Below, in pieces: positions 1 to 9,400 of a stretch of 64,000 nt of DNA. The stretch lies in assembly GCA_036676355.1 (NCBI GenBank), contig JAKFDA010000097.1:14540-78539 (forward strand), written 5' to 3'. The notes under the pieces were generated by a model, which did no database searches, was not told the DNA's origin, and saw only the letters and a program-made list of their open reading frames with translations. The position numbers and the translations under genes were made by a program. The stretch is from ZC4RG42 sp036676355. Its GTDB lineage: Bacteria > Pseudomonadota > Gammaproteobacteria > Burkholderiales > SG8-39. Position 1 is the stretch's first letter, and every line of letters begins with the position of its first letter.

Positions 1-1946
1 ATGCCTGGGTTCTCCAGCGTGGAAATGTCCTGCGTGATCGCCTCGTCTCGGGCGATGGCGCGCAGCAGGCGACGCATGATCTTGCCGGAACGCGTCTTCG
101 GCAGATTGTCGCCGAAGCGGATTTCACGCGGCTTGGCGATCGGCCCGATTTCCCTGGCCACCCATTCGCGTAACTCGTCGGCAATGCGATGCGCCTCATC
201 GCCGGTGGGGCGCGGCCCCTTGGTTACGACAAACGCGACAATCGCTTCACCCGTCACCTCATCCGGACGGCCAATGACAGCGGCTTCGGCAACCAGTTTC
301 GTGTTCGCCACGAGTGCGGATTCGATTTCCATGGTGCCCAGTCGATGGCCCGAGACGTTCAACACATCGTCGATGCGACCCATGATCGTGTAGAAACCAT
401 TCATGTCGCGCGTCGCGCCGTCGCCCGCAACGTAATACTTGCCCTGAAACTCAGACGGGAAATAAGTTTTCTTGTAACGCTCGGGATCGCCCCAGATGGT
501 ACGCAGCATCGACGGCCAGGGCTTCTTGACCACCAGGATGCCACCCTTGCCGTTCGGCACCGACTCGCCCGCTTCATCGACGATGTCGACCACGATGCCT
601 GGCAGCGGCAGCGTGCACGAGCCGGGCTTCAATGTGGTTGCGCCCGGCAGCGGCGAAATCATGTGCGCGCCGGTTTCCGTCTGCCACCACGTGTCGACCA
701 GCGGACAGCGCGAATCGCCCACGACCGTGTAGTACCACATCCAGGCTTCCGGATTGATCGGCTCGCCCACGCTGCCGAGAATGCGCAGGCTGGAGAGATC
801 GTAGCGTTTCGGCGCATCCGGACCGGCCTTGATGAGTGCGCGAATCGCCGTCGGCGCGGTATAGAAGACCGAGACCTTGTGATCCTGGATGAGCTTCCAG
901 AAGCGCCCTGCGTCGGGATAGGTCGGCACGCCTTCGAACACCACCTGCGTTGCGCCGCAGGCCAGCGGCCCGTAAGTGACATAGGTGTGGCCGGTCACCC
1001 AGCCCACATCCGCGGTACACCAGAAAACATCGTTGGATTTGTAATCGAAGACCCACTTCATGGTGAGTACAGCCCCGAGCAGAAAGCCCGCCGTCGAATG
1101 CTGGACGCCCTTCGGCTGACCGGTCGAACCGGAGGTATAGAGAATGAACAGCGGATGCTCGGCATTCACCCAGACCGGTTCGCAGTGATCGGCCTGCCCT
1201 TTGATCACCTCGTGCCACCATTGATCGCGCGGCGTATTCATTGCGATCGCGGTGCCGGTGCGGCGATACACGATCACGTCACGGACGCTCTCGCAGTTGC
1301 CCATCGTCAGCGCTTCGTCCACCGCCGGCTTGAGTGGAATCTCGCGCCCCCCGCGCATCTGACCATCGGCGGTGATGATCATCGTTGCGCCGGCGTCAAC
1401 AATGCGCTCATGCACGCTCTTGGCCGAGAAGCCGCCGAACACGACCGAGTGCGTCGCGCCGATCCTGGCGCAAGCCTGCATCGCGACCACCGCCTCGATC
1501 GACATCGGCATGTAGATGAGCACGCGATCGCCCGATGCGACGTTACGCTCCTTCAGGGCGTTGGCGAAGCGGCAGACGCGCTGATAGAGCTCACGATAGG
1601 TGACGCGGCTTACTTTGCCGTCGTCGGCCTCGAAGATGATGGCGACCTTGTTCGGTTGCGTGGTCAGATGGCGATCGAGACAGTTATAGGACGCATTCAG
1701 CTCGCCGTCGTCATACCACTTGTAGAACGGCGCATTGCTTTCATCCAGCACGTGCGTAAACGGTTTCTTCCAGCTCAGGTGCTCGCGGCCGAGGCGCGCC
1801 CAGAATCCTTCGTAGTCGCGCTCGGCCTCGTCGCACAACGCGCGGTACTCGTCCATACCGGAAATATTCGCCTGTCGGACGAAATCCGGTGTGGGCGGAA
1901 ACAGTCGCTCTTCGATAAGAACCGACTGAATGGTGAGCTTCTTCAT
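1..1946 (-). CDS. acs: Acetyl-CoA synthetase, 3' end cut by the window edge
   Basis: Converts acetate, ATP and CoA to acetyl-CoA through an acetyl-adenylate, feeding the TCA genes downstream. Reading from ATG at 1946, 648 residues are visible and only a few C-terminal codons are missing (the family is about 650-660 residues). The adenylate-forming signature YTSGSTGQPKGV lies near residues 270-281, the VDTWWQTETG block follows, and the C-terminal PKTRSGKIMRR motif is present. Its lysine (about residue 622) is both catalytic for adenylation and, in studied homologues, the site inactivated by acetylation. The gene stands alone: the next gene upstream on the same strand ends in a strong terminator at 2182-2211, so acs probably has its own promoter in 1947-2181. 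Confidence 0.96.
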   Translation of the reverse strand, partial: MKKLTIQSVLIEERLFPPTPDFVRQANISGMDEYRALCDEAERDYEGFWARLGREHLSWKKPFTHVLDESNAPFYKWYDDGELNASYNCLDRHLTTQPNKVAIIFEADDGKVSRVTYRELYQRVCRFANALKERNVASGDRVLIYMPMSIEAVVAMQACARIGATHSVVFGGFSAKSVHERIVDAGATMIITADGQMRGGREIPLKPAVDEALTMGNCESVRDVIVYRRTGTAIAMNTPRDQWWHEVIKGQADHCEPVWVNAEHPLFILYTSGSTGQPKGVQHSTAGFLLGAVLTMKWVFDYKSNDVFWCTADVGWVTGHTYVTYGPLACGATQVVFEGVPTYPDAGRFWKLIQDHKVSVFYTAPTAIRALIKAGPDAPKRYDLSSLRILGSVGEPINPEAWMWYYTVVGDSRCPLVDTWWQTETGAHMISPLPGATTLKPGSCTLPLPGIVVDIVDEAGESVPNGKGGILVVKKPWPSMLRTIWGDPERYKKTYFPSEFQGKYYVAGDGATRDMNGFYTIMGRIDDVLNVSGHRLGTMEIESALVANTKLVAEAAVIGRPDEVTGEAIVAFVVTKGPRPTGDEAHRIADELREWVAREIGPIAKPREIRFGDNLPKTRSGKIMRRLLRAIARDEAITQDISTLENPG

Positions 1947-2181
1947 GGATCTGTCTCCTGTCTGGACCCCGCCGGCGCGCTTCTGTGGCGACGCTATGCT
2001 CACGGTTCAACCGTCGATGCATTCGGCGAAACAGCGCCAATGGAAGCACCATTCGGGCTCGCTGTAAACGGGCTTGAGGCTCGCAGGCAGCATTCCGAAC
2101 GGCGCCGCACGCGCCATTTCCGCCGCCGCCCGGGCTTTGCCGCCGAGCGTCAAAAATGGCGCATAGTCCTTGAATCCCGAT

Positions 2182-2211
2182 AAAAAAACGGGGCCAAGGC
2201 CCCGTTTTTTT
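2182..2211. terminator. Bidirectional rho-independent terminator
   Basis: A perfect 8-bp stem (ACGGGGCC/GGCCCCGT) with an AA loop is flanked by a run of A on the left and a run of T on the right. It lies directly after the SET-domain gene, which is transcribed on the minus strand, and insulates acs from it. Confidence 0.9.
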
Positions 2212-2229
2212 AGCGCAACAGCCGATCGA

Positions 2230-2832
2230 TCAGGTCTTCGGCTGAAGCAGCGTGCCCCGGCAGCTTTTCTTGCCGCAATAGCAGGGCCAGCGTTTCTTCT
2301 CGGCCTTGGTGTGCTTCTCGTCCAGCGTGATGCCGTAGTTATAACCGAGCTCTTCGCCTTCCTTGATCTTGCGAATAGCCTCAATGTAAATGCGGCCGTC
2401 CTCATCGACAGCTTCGCAGTTCGGTTCGCAGGAGTGGTTGATCCAGCGTGCCGCATTGCCGCCCTGCGCCGCGTCGATCACCGTGTCGTCGTCGATCTCG
2501 AACAGGAAAGTGTGCGTCGGTTTACCGTCGACATCCGGATAGAGCTTGCAGGCGAGCTTGTAGGAAATCCGCTTGCCCTTGTACTCGATGATGCGATCGC
2601 CCTTGGCGATGTCCATGGCTGCGAAAACGCCGCGACCGTGGATTTTCGACCAGCGCACGACATACGATTTTTGCGCCGCACTTTTCTTCGCCGCGGCCTT
2701 TTTCGGTGCTGCCTTCACAACATCGTGTCCGTTCAATCTGACAAACTTCGCGGATTTCGTGGGCTTCGCTGTTTTCGAGGATGCTGAAGACTTCGACGTT
2801 TTCGAAGTCCGGGACTGTGTTGCGCTTGGCAT
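2230..2832 (-). CDS. SET-domain protein-lysine methyltransferase
   Basis: A 200-residue protein with a complete SET fold. The N-terminal part is the GRGVFA motif followed by DRIIEYKGKRIS. The catalytic and knot motif is RWINHSCEPNC, followed by EELGYNYG. A post-SET cysteine cluster (CYCGKKSC) would bind zinc together with the NHSCEPNC cysteine. About 60 N-terminal residues are rich in Lys, Ser, Ala and Thr (KAAPKKAAAKKSAAQK), like a histone H1-type tail. SET proteins use SAM to methylate protein lysines; the substrate here is unknown. Such proteins occur in many beta- and gammaproteobacteria. The gene is monocistronic and ends in the 2182-2211 terminator. Confidence 0.9.
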   Translation of the reverse strand: MPSATQSRTSKTSKSSASSKTAKPTKSAKFVRLNGHDVVKAAPKKAAAKKSAAQKSYVVRWSKIHGRGVFAAMDIAKGDRIIEYKGKRISYKLACKLYPDVDGKPTHTFLFEIDDDTVIDAAQGGNAARWINHSCEPNCEAVDEDGRIYIEAIRKIKEGEELGYNYGITLDEKHTKAEKKRWPCYCGKKSCRGTLLQPKT

Positions 2833-2885
2833 GAACCTACGTCTCTGTCGGCAAAGTGCGCATTCTAAGCCAAGCCGCGTCGAAT

Positions 2886-3170
2886 TTAGGGAATGTCTGA
2901 TTAAGTGCCGAGGATGGTTGCGAGTGCGGGACCGCGAAGGGCGGAGCAGGCTCCATCGGCTTCATCGATGGGTGCGACCCCGCAGCGGGCTGTGAATGTG
3001 CCGGTTCACTTCGCGTTCCTTCATGTGCCTTTGCGGTCGCATCGCCTGAAGGGGCTCCTGCTCCAAGCGCCGGCACATGGCTGTACGAGTGAGGACAAAG
3101 CAATCGATCGCTTATACGAAACGAACCGGCGATCGCCTCGATCAAACAACCTTAATCAGAGCTTCCTTAA
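2886..3170. repeat. 285-base segment bounded by 20-base inverted repeats (MITE-like)
   Basis: The left end (2886-2905, TTAGGGAATGTCTGATTAAG) and the reverse complement of the right end (3151-3170, TTAAGGAAGCTCTGATTAAG) agree at 17 of 20 positions. The segment fills most of the 362-base spacer between the SET gene and fumC. No transposase is encoded; one minus-strand reading frame crosses it but resembles no protein I recognise. I see no clear target-site duplication. A third copy of the end sequence lies at 50806-50825. This looks like a non-autonomous mobile or dispersed repeat. Confidence 0.6.
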
Positions 3171-3194
3171 GCAAAGTACAGGCTCGGCGCTTCG

Positions 3195-4583
<1,389 letters not shown>

Positions 4584-4681
4584 TTCCATGCCTCTGCGTT
4601 AATGAAGTGATGAAAGAACATCCCTGCATTCGATGCTTCCGGCCCGGTGCCGTTCCGCTGACGCGCAGCGCTGCGGCCGGG

Positions 4682-5086
4682 TCAGCCTTTGGTCAGCGCA
4701 TCGATGCCGGCTTGCGCGATCTGCTCGTCCTCATGCGACTGCACGCCGGATACACCGACGCCGCCGATGCAGACGCCATCGACGAGAATCGGCAATCCAC
4801 CCTGCACCGGCAGTACCGGCATTGCGAGCGTAGCCAGACGGCCGTTCTTGATGCGCTCTTCCCACATGCCGGAAGCGCGTCGGGTCGTGGCCGCGGTGCG
4901 GCCCTTGCCCACGGAAATTTCGGCATTGGCCGGCGTCGCCCCATCCATGCGATGAAAATGCAGAAGATGCCCGCCATCGTCCAGGATCGCGATAGCGACC
5001 TGCCAGTTGTTCTTTACCGCTTCGGCTTCCGCAGCTGCGGCGATACGCTTGCAATCGTCGAGCGTCAGGCAGGGACGTTGGCGCAT
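4682..5086 (-). CDS. GlcG/HbpS-family heme-binding-like protein
   Basis: A 134-residue protein of the GlcG/HbpS (DUF336) family. It begins MRQRPCLTLDDCKRI and contains AILDDGGHLLHFHRMDGA, the KGRTAATTRRAS segment and a C-terminal GGVGVSG motif, all typical. Relatives bind heme or sit beside glycolate and aldehyde oxidation genes; the role here is unknown. An upstream ATG exists at 5122, but AAGGAG five to six bases from ATG 5086 decides the start. It lies between zapE and fumC on the same strand. Confidence 0.85.
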   Translation of the reverse strand: MRQRPCLTLDDCKRIAAAAEAEAVKNNWQVAIAILDDGGHLLHFHRMDGATPANAEISVGKGRTAATTRRASGMWEERIKNGRLATLAMPVLPVQGGLPILVDGVCIGGVGVSGVQSHEDEQIAQAGIDALTKG

Positions 5087-5158
5087 GGATACTCTCCTTG
5101 TTGTTCCATCGGGAACTGACAAGTCTGCCGCAGCGCGGACGGTGGAGCAACCGCGGCG

Positions 5159-6370
5159 TTACGCCGCTACGGCAGCCGCTTGCGGATCGCGTCGCGCCGC
5201 GGCGAGATAGTCGCTGGACTGCATCTCGATCAGTCTGCTCGCGGTACGGGCGAACTCGTTGACGAACGGCCCTTCGCGATAAAGCTCTTCCGGCGGCACT
5301 GCGGCCGACACGACCAACTTGACCTTGCGATCGTAGAAGATGTCCACCAGCCAGGTGAAGCGCCGGGCCTTGTCGGCGTCGTCTTCCGTCAGCGCCGGAA
5401 TGTTGGACACGATGACAGTATGGAAGCGCTTGGCCAGATCGAGGTAGTCCATGTGCGAGCGCGCGCCGCCGCATAACACGGCGAAGTCGAACCACACCAC
5501 GCCGCCGGCACGGCGCTCGAAGGGAATGATGCGGCCCTCCACGTCCAGCTCATGATGTTCTTCTTCGACTTCTGCAATCTGCTTGAAGGCGGCCAGCAGC
5601 GCGGCGTCCGCCGCCGGGCCGAGGGGACAGTGGTAAATCTCCACACCCTGCAATGCGCGGCGCCGATAGTCGACACCGCCGTCCACATGCACGACATCGA
5701 GGCGCTCCTTGATCAGCGCTATGGTCGCCAGGAACCGTTCGCGCTGCAGTCCATGCCGGTACAGACTGTCCGGATGATAATTGGACGTCATGCAGTAGAC
5801 GACGCCGCGATCCATGGTTTGTTCGAGCAGACGCCCGAGGATCATCGCGTCGGCGATATCGTCGACATGGAATTCATCGAAGCAGATCAACCGATAGCGA
5901 CGCGCGATCCGTGCCGCAACTGCCGCGAGCGGATCTTCCTTGCCCTTGAAGCTTTCCATTTCGCGATGCACATCGCGCATGAAGTGGTGGAAGTGAACGC
6001 GCCGCTTGCGCTCCTGCGGCACGGTCAGATAGAAGGTATCCATGAGCAGGCTTTTGCCGCGACCGACGCCGCCCCACAGATAAAAGCCGCGCGGCGCGAC
6101 CCGCTGCAGCAGCAAACGCTTCCAGGCGTTATTGCTGCGCGCTTCGTACTGTACCCACTGTTCGTAAGTGCGCTGCAGGCGTTGCACCGCCGCGTACTGG
6201 GATTCGTCCGGCGTATAGCCGCGTCTCGCCAGCGTTTCGTGGAAATACTCGAGAACGGTAAGCGGCAGCCGTACCGCAGGTTTGGTGTATTCCTCGGCAT
6301 CGAATACGCTGCCGTCGCCGGTGGACGGCAGCGGCTCGTACTGTTCGACTTCGGTTTGGCGGTCGTGCAT
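5159..6370 (-). CDS. zapE: Cell division protein ZapE (AFG1-like ATPase)
   Basis: A 403-residue P-loop ATPase of the AFG1/LACE1 family. Walker A is GGVGRGKS near residues 99-106, and Walker B is LICFDEFHV. The conserved VDYR and TSNYHPD segments are also present. In E. coli, ZapE is associated with the Z ring late in division and under low oxygen. It follows lpdA after about 75 bases on the same strand, an arrangement common in Burkholderiales TCA clusters, so it may be the last gene of that transcript. No strong ribosome site precedes the ATG, so the exact start is less certain. Confidence 0.93.
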   Translation of the reverse strand: MHDRQTEVEQYEPLPSTGDGSVFDAEEYTKPAVRLPLTVLEYFHETLARRGYTPDESQYAAVQRLQRTYEQWVQYEARSNNAWKRLLLQRVAPRGFYLWGGVGRGKSLLMDTFYLTVPQERKRRVHFHHFMRDVHREMESFKGKEDPLAAVAARIARRYRLICFDEFHVDDIADAMILGRLLEQTMDRGVVYCMTSNYHPDSLYRHGLQRERFLATIALIKERLDVVHVDGGVDYRRRALQGVEIYHCPLGPAADAALLAAFKQIAEVEEEHHELDVEGRIIPFERRAGGVVWFDFAVLCGGARSHMDYLDLAKRFHTVIVSNIPALTEDDADKARRFTWLVDIFYDRKVKLVVSAAVPPEELYREGPFVNEFARTASRLIEMQSSDYLAAARRDPQAAAVAA

Positions 6371-6446
6371 GAATCGGAAGCGACGTTCGACCCGGGAAGG
6401 TTACCGCACATCCGGCCGAAGCACGGTCGCTCAGTTCAAAAATAGG

Positions 6447-7868
6447 TCAAATGTTCAACGCTCGCTTATCGACTGCCAGCGCCGCCTCACGCATCGCCTC
6501 CGTCAGCGAAGGATGCGCGTGCACGATACGCGCAATGTCTTCCGATGAGGCGCGGAATTCCATCGCCACGACCGCCTCGGCGATCAGTTCGGATGCGTGC
6601 GTGTTGATGACGTGCACACCCAGAATCTCGTCGGTCTTTTCGTGCGCCAGCATCTTCACGAAGCCGTGGGTATCGCCTGCGCATAGCGCGCGTCCGTTGA
6701 CCGAGAACGGGAATTGCCCGGCGCGGTAGGGAATGCCGGCGTCCTTGAGCTGTTGCTCGGTCTTGCCAACCCAGGCGATTTCCGGCGACGTGTAGATCAC
6801 CCAGGGAATGGTTTCCAGATTCAGGTGAGCCTTTTGGCCGGCTATCAGTTCGGCCACCATCACGCCCTCTTCCTCGCCCTTGTGCGCCAGCATCGGGCCG
6901 CGCACGACATCGCCGATGGCGAATAGGTTGGGCAACGTGGTGCGACAGTGGTCGTCGACCTCGACGAAGCCGCGCGCATCGCGCTTCAGCCCTACCTCGT
7001 CCGCGCCCAGCCCGTCCGTGTTCGGCACACGGCCGATCGCGACGATCAGCTTGTCGCATTCGAGCTTTTGTTGCGCCCCTTCATGTTCGTACGTGATGGT
7101 GACGCCGCGCTTGCCGCGTTGCACCGCACCGAGCTTTACACCGAGCCGAATATCGAGCTTTTGCTCCTTGGTGAATATCTTCCAGACTTCGCGTGAAACC
7201 GCTTCGTCGGCTGCGGCAAGAAAGGTCGGCAGCGCTTCAAGCACCGTGACTTCGGCACCGAGGCGGCGCCAGACACTGCCCAGCTCCAGACCGATCACCC
7301 CGGCGCCGACGACGGCAAGCTGTTTCGGCACCGTCTTGAAATCGAGCGCGCCGATGTTGTCGCAAATGAGTTCGTTGTCGATCTCGACGCCGGGCAGTGC
7401 GCGCGGCTTGGATCCGGTCGCGACAACGACGTACTTCGCAGACACGAACTCGCCGCCGACGTCCACCTGCCAGCCCTGGTCGCCTCGACCGACCAGCCTG
7501 CCGTGCCCCTTGAGCCAGACGATCTTGTTCTTGCGGAAGAGAAACTCGATGCCGCCGGTCATCTTGGCGACGATCGCGTCCTTGCGGCCGACCATTTTCG
7601 CCACGTCGATAGTGGCGCCGCTGACGGTGATGCCGTGGCCGCCCAATCTTTTGGTCGCATGCTCGTATTCTTCCGAGGACTGCAACAATGCCTTGGAAGG
7701 AATGCAGCCGACGTTGAGACAGGTGCCCCCCAGAACGGGCTTGTCTGCGCCGTTACGCCACTCCTCGACGCAGGCGGTCTTCATACCCAATTGCGCCGCA
7801 CGAATCGCGCACATATAGCCGGCCGGGCCGGAGCCGATGACAACGACGTCGAAGGATTGATTATTCAT
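6447..7868 (-). CDS. lpdA: Dihydrolipoyl dehydrogenase (E3 of 2-oxoglutarate dehydrogenase)
   Basis: A 473-residue FAD/NAD disulfide oxidoreductase that reoxidises the dihydrolipoyl arm of the E2 subunit, passing electrons to NAD+. The FAD-binding GSGPAG motif is near residue 12. The redox disulfide is C50/C55 in GGTCLNVGCIPSK. The second Rossmann motif is GAGVIGLELGSVW, and the C-terminal HAHPSLTEA supplies the catalytic His-Glu pair. It follows sucB in the same direction; the 126-base spacer holds a palindromic repeat (7904-7975). This placement assigns it to the 2-oxoglutarate complex, although E3 may serve other complexes as well. Confidence 0.97.
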   Translation of the reverse strand: MNNQSFDVVVIGSGPAGYMCAIRAAQLGMKTACVEEWRNGADKPVLGGTCLNVGCIPSKALLQSSEEYEHATKRLGGHGITVSGATIDVAKMVGRKDAIVAKMTGGIEFLFRKNKIVWLKGHGRLVGRGDQGWQVDVGGEFVSAKYVVVATGSKPRALPGVEIDNELICDNIGALDFKTVPKQLAVVGAGVIGLELGSVWRRLGAEVTVLEALPTFLAAADEAVSREVWKIFTKEQKLDIRLGVKLGAVQRGKRGVTITYEHEGAQQKLECDKLIVAIGRVPNTDGLGADEVGLKRDARGFVEVDDHCRTTLPNLFAIGDVVRGPMLAHKGEEEGVMVAELIAGQKAHLNLETIPWVIYTSPEIAWVGKTEQQLKDAGIPYRAGQFPFSVNGRALCAGDTHGFVKMLAHEKTDEILGVHVINTHASELIAEAVVAMEFRASSEDIARIVHAHPSLTEAMREAALAVDKRALNI

Positions 7869-7903
7869 CTTTCATCTTAAGATCGACACACCGAAAAAAT
7901 TCC

Positions 7904-7975
7904 GAACCACCAGGACGCCAAGCGCACGGAAGTACGTCCGATTGTTTTTCTGGTGTCTCGGCGCCTTGGTGGTTC
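7904..7975. repeat. Palindromic intergenic repeat, sucB-lpdA spacer
   Basis: Arms GAACCACCAGGACGCC and GGCGCCTTGGTGGTTC can pair across about 40 bases. The same CCACCAAGGC-type sequence recurs at 12275-12342, and a related form at 18709-18862. It is inside the transcript and could act on RNA processing between sucB and lpdA. Confidence 0.7.
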
Positions 7976-7994
7976 AAAAGTTGTTCTTGGGCTG

Positions 7995-9260
7995 TTAGAG
8001 GTCCAGCAGCACCCGCGCAGGCTCTTCCAGCGCTTCCTTGATCGCCACCAGGGTCAGTACCGCTTCACGCCCGTCGACAATACGATGATCGTAGGACAGC
8101 GCGAGATAGTTGATCGGCCGAATCACCACCTGACCGTTTTCGGCAACCGGGCGCTCGCGCGTCGCGTGTATACCGAGAATTGCGCTTTGCGGCGGGTTGA
8201 TGATCGGGGTCGACAACATCGACCCGAACACGCCGCCGTTGGAAATCGAGAACGTGCCCCCCGTCAGTTCCTCGATGCTGAGCTTGCCCTCCTGCGCACG
8301 CCGACCATAGTCGCCGATCTGCTTCTCCACGTCGGCAAGGCTCATCTGGTCACAATTGCGCAGGATCGGCACCACCAGCCCGCGCGGGCTGCTGACCGCG
8401 ATGCCGATATCGAAATATCCGTGATAGACGATGTCGTGACCGTCGACCGAAGCGTTGACGATCGGATACTTTTTCAATGCGTGCACCGACGCCTTGACGA
8501 AGAACGACATGAAGCCGAGCTTCACGCCGTGCTCCTTCTCGAAGCGCTCGCCGTATTTTTTGCGCAGATCGATGACCGGCTGCATGTTCACTTCGTTGAA
8601 CGTCGTGAGGATCGCGGCGGTCTGTTGCGACTGCACCAGACGCTCGGCGACTCGCGCCCGCAAGCGTGACATCGGCACGCGCTGCTCGGGTCGACCGGCG
8701 AGCAACTGCTCGACATTGACCGGCGGCGCCGGTGGTAGTGAAGGTTTGGCAGCAGGCGGCGCGGCCGGCGTCGCGGCCTTGGCAATATGTTCGAGCACAT
8801 CGCCCTTGGTGATACGTCCGTCGCGACCGCTGCCCGCGATGACCGTCGGATCGACGCTCTGTTCCTCGACCAGCTTGCGCGCCGCAGGCATCAGGCGCGC
8901 ATCCTGACGCGCTTCGGTCGGTGCCGCGACCGGAGTGGGTTCCACCAGCGCCGGTTCCGGACGCATCGCCTGCGCGCTCGCCGACGCTTGCACGGCGGGT
9001 TCCGCTTCGGCGGTGGCCTTGGCTTCGGTATCGATGGTGGCGATGACTTCGCCGGAGGCGACCGTGCCGCCATCGCCCTTGATGATTTTGGTGAGGACGC
9101 CGTCTGCCGGTGCGGGCAGTTCGAGCACGACTTTGTCGGTTTCAATATCGATCAGATTCTCGTCGCGCTGCACCGCCTGACCTTCCTTCTTATGCCACGC
9201 AAGCAGCGTTGCTTCGGACACCGACTCCGACAGCTGCGGCACCTTCACTTCTACTAGCAT
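7995..9260 (-). CDS. sucB: 2-oxoglutarate dehydrogenase E2, dihydrolipoyllysine succinyltransferase
   Basis: A 421-residue E2 that transfers the succinyl group from lipoyl-lysine to CoA and forms the core of the complex. The N-terminal lipoyl domain has the lipoylated lysine at residue 43 (ETDKVVLE). An Ala/Pro-rich linker follows, then a peripheral-subunit-binding domain near 127-165 (SGRDGRITKGDVLEHI). The C-terminal catalytic domain carries YDHRIVDGREAV with its catalytic His and Asp. GGAG precedes the ATG. It is the second gene of sucA-sucB-lpdA, 140 bases after sucA. Confidence 0.97.
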   Translation of the reverse strand: MLVEVKVPQLSESVSEATLLAWHKKEGQAVQRDENLIDIETDKVVLELPAPADGVLTKIIKGDGGTVASGEVIATIDTEAKATAEAEPAVQASASAQAMRPEPALVEPTPVAAPTEARQDARLMPAARKLVEEQSVDPTVIAGSGRDGRITKGDVLEHIAKAATPAAPPAAKPSLPPAPPVNVEQLLAGRPEQRVPMSRLRARVAERLVQSQQTAAILTTFNEVNMQPVIDLRKKYGERFEKEHGVKLGFMSFFVKASVHALKKYPIVNASVDGHDIVYHGYFDIGIAVSSPRGLVVPILRNCDQMSLADVEKQIGDYGRRAQEGKLSIEELTGGTFSISNGGVFGSMLSTPIINPPQSAILGIHATRERPVAENGQVVIRPINYLALSYDHRIVDGREAVLTLVAIKEALEEPARVLLDL

Positions 9261-9400
9261 GATTGCTCCGTTCGGTTTTTTGATCGGGCTCGGCTAAGCT
9301 CCGCCTCGACGTACAGCAAAAACACCACGCGTAACGCGCCGGACTTCCGTTACTTCATTCCACCATAATTCAGCGCTCTCCGCGCGCGACGCTCAACTGA

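Noticed and set aside
189..2183. A 664-codon open frame opposite acs
   Set aside because: Acs motifs are clear on the minus strand; the plus-strand frame has no recognisable motif.
2837..3145. A 102-codon frame inside the MITE-like segment
   Set aside because: It has no ribosome site or family resemblance, and it fills a segment that is explained by its inverted ends.
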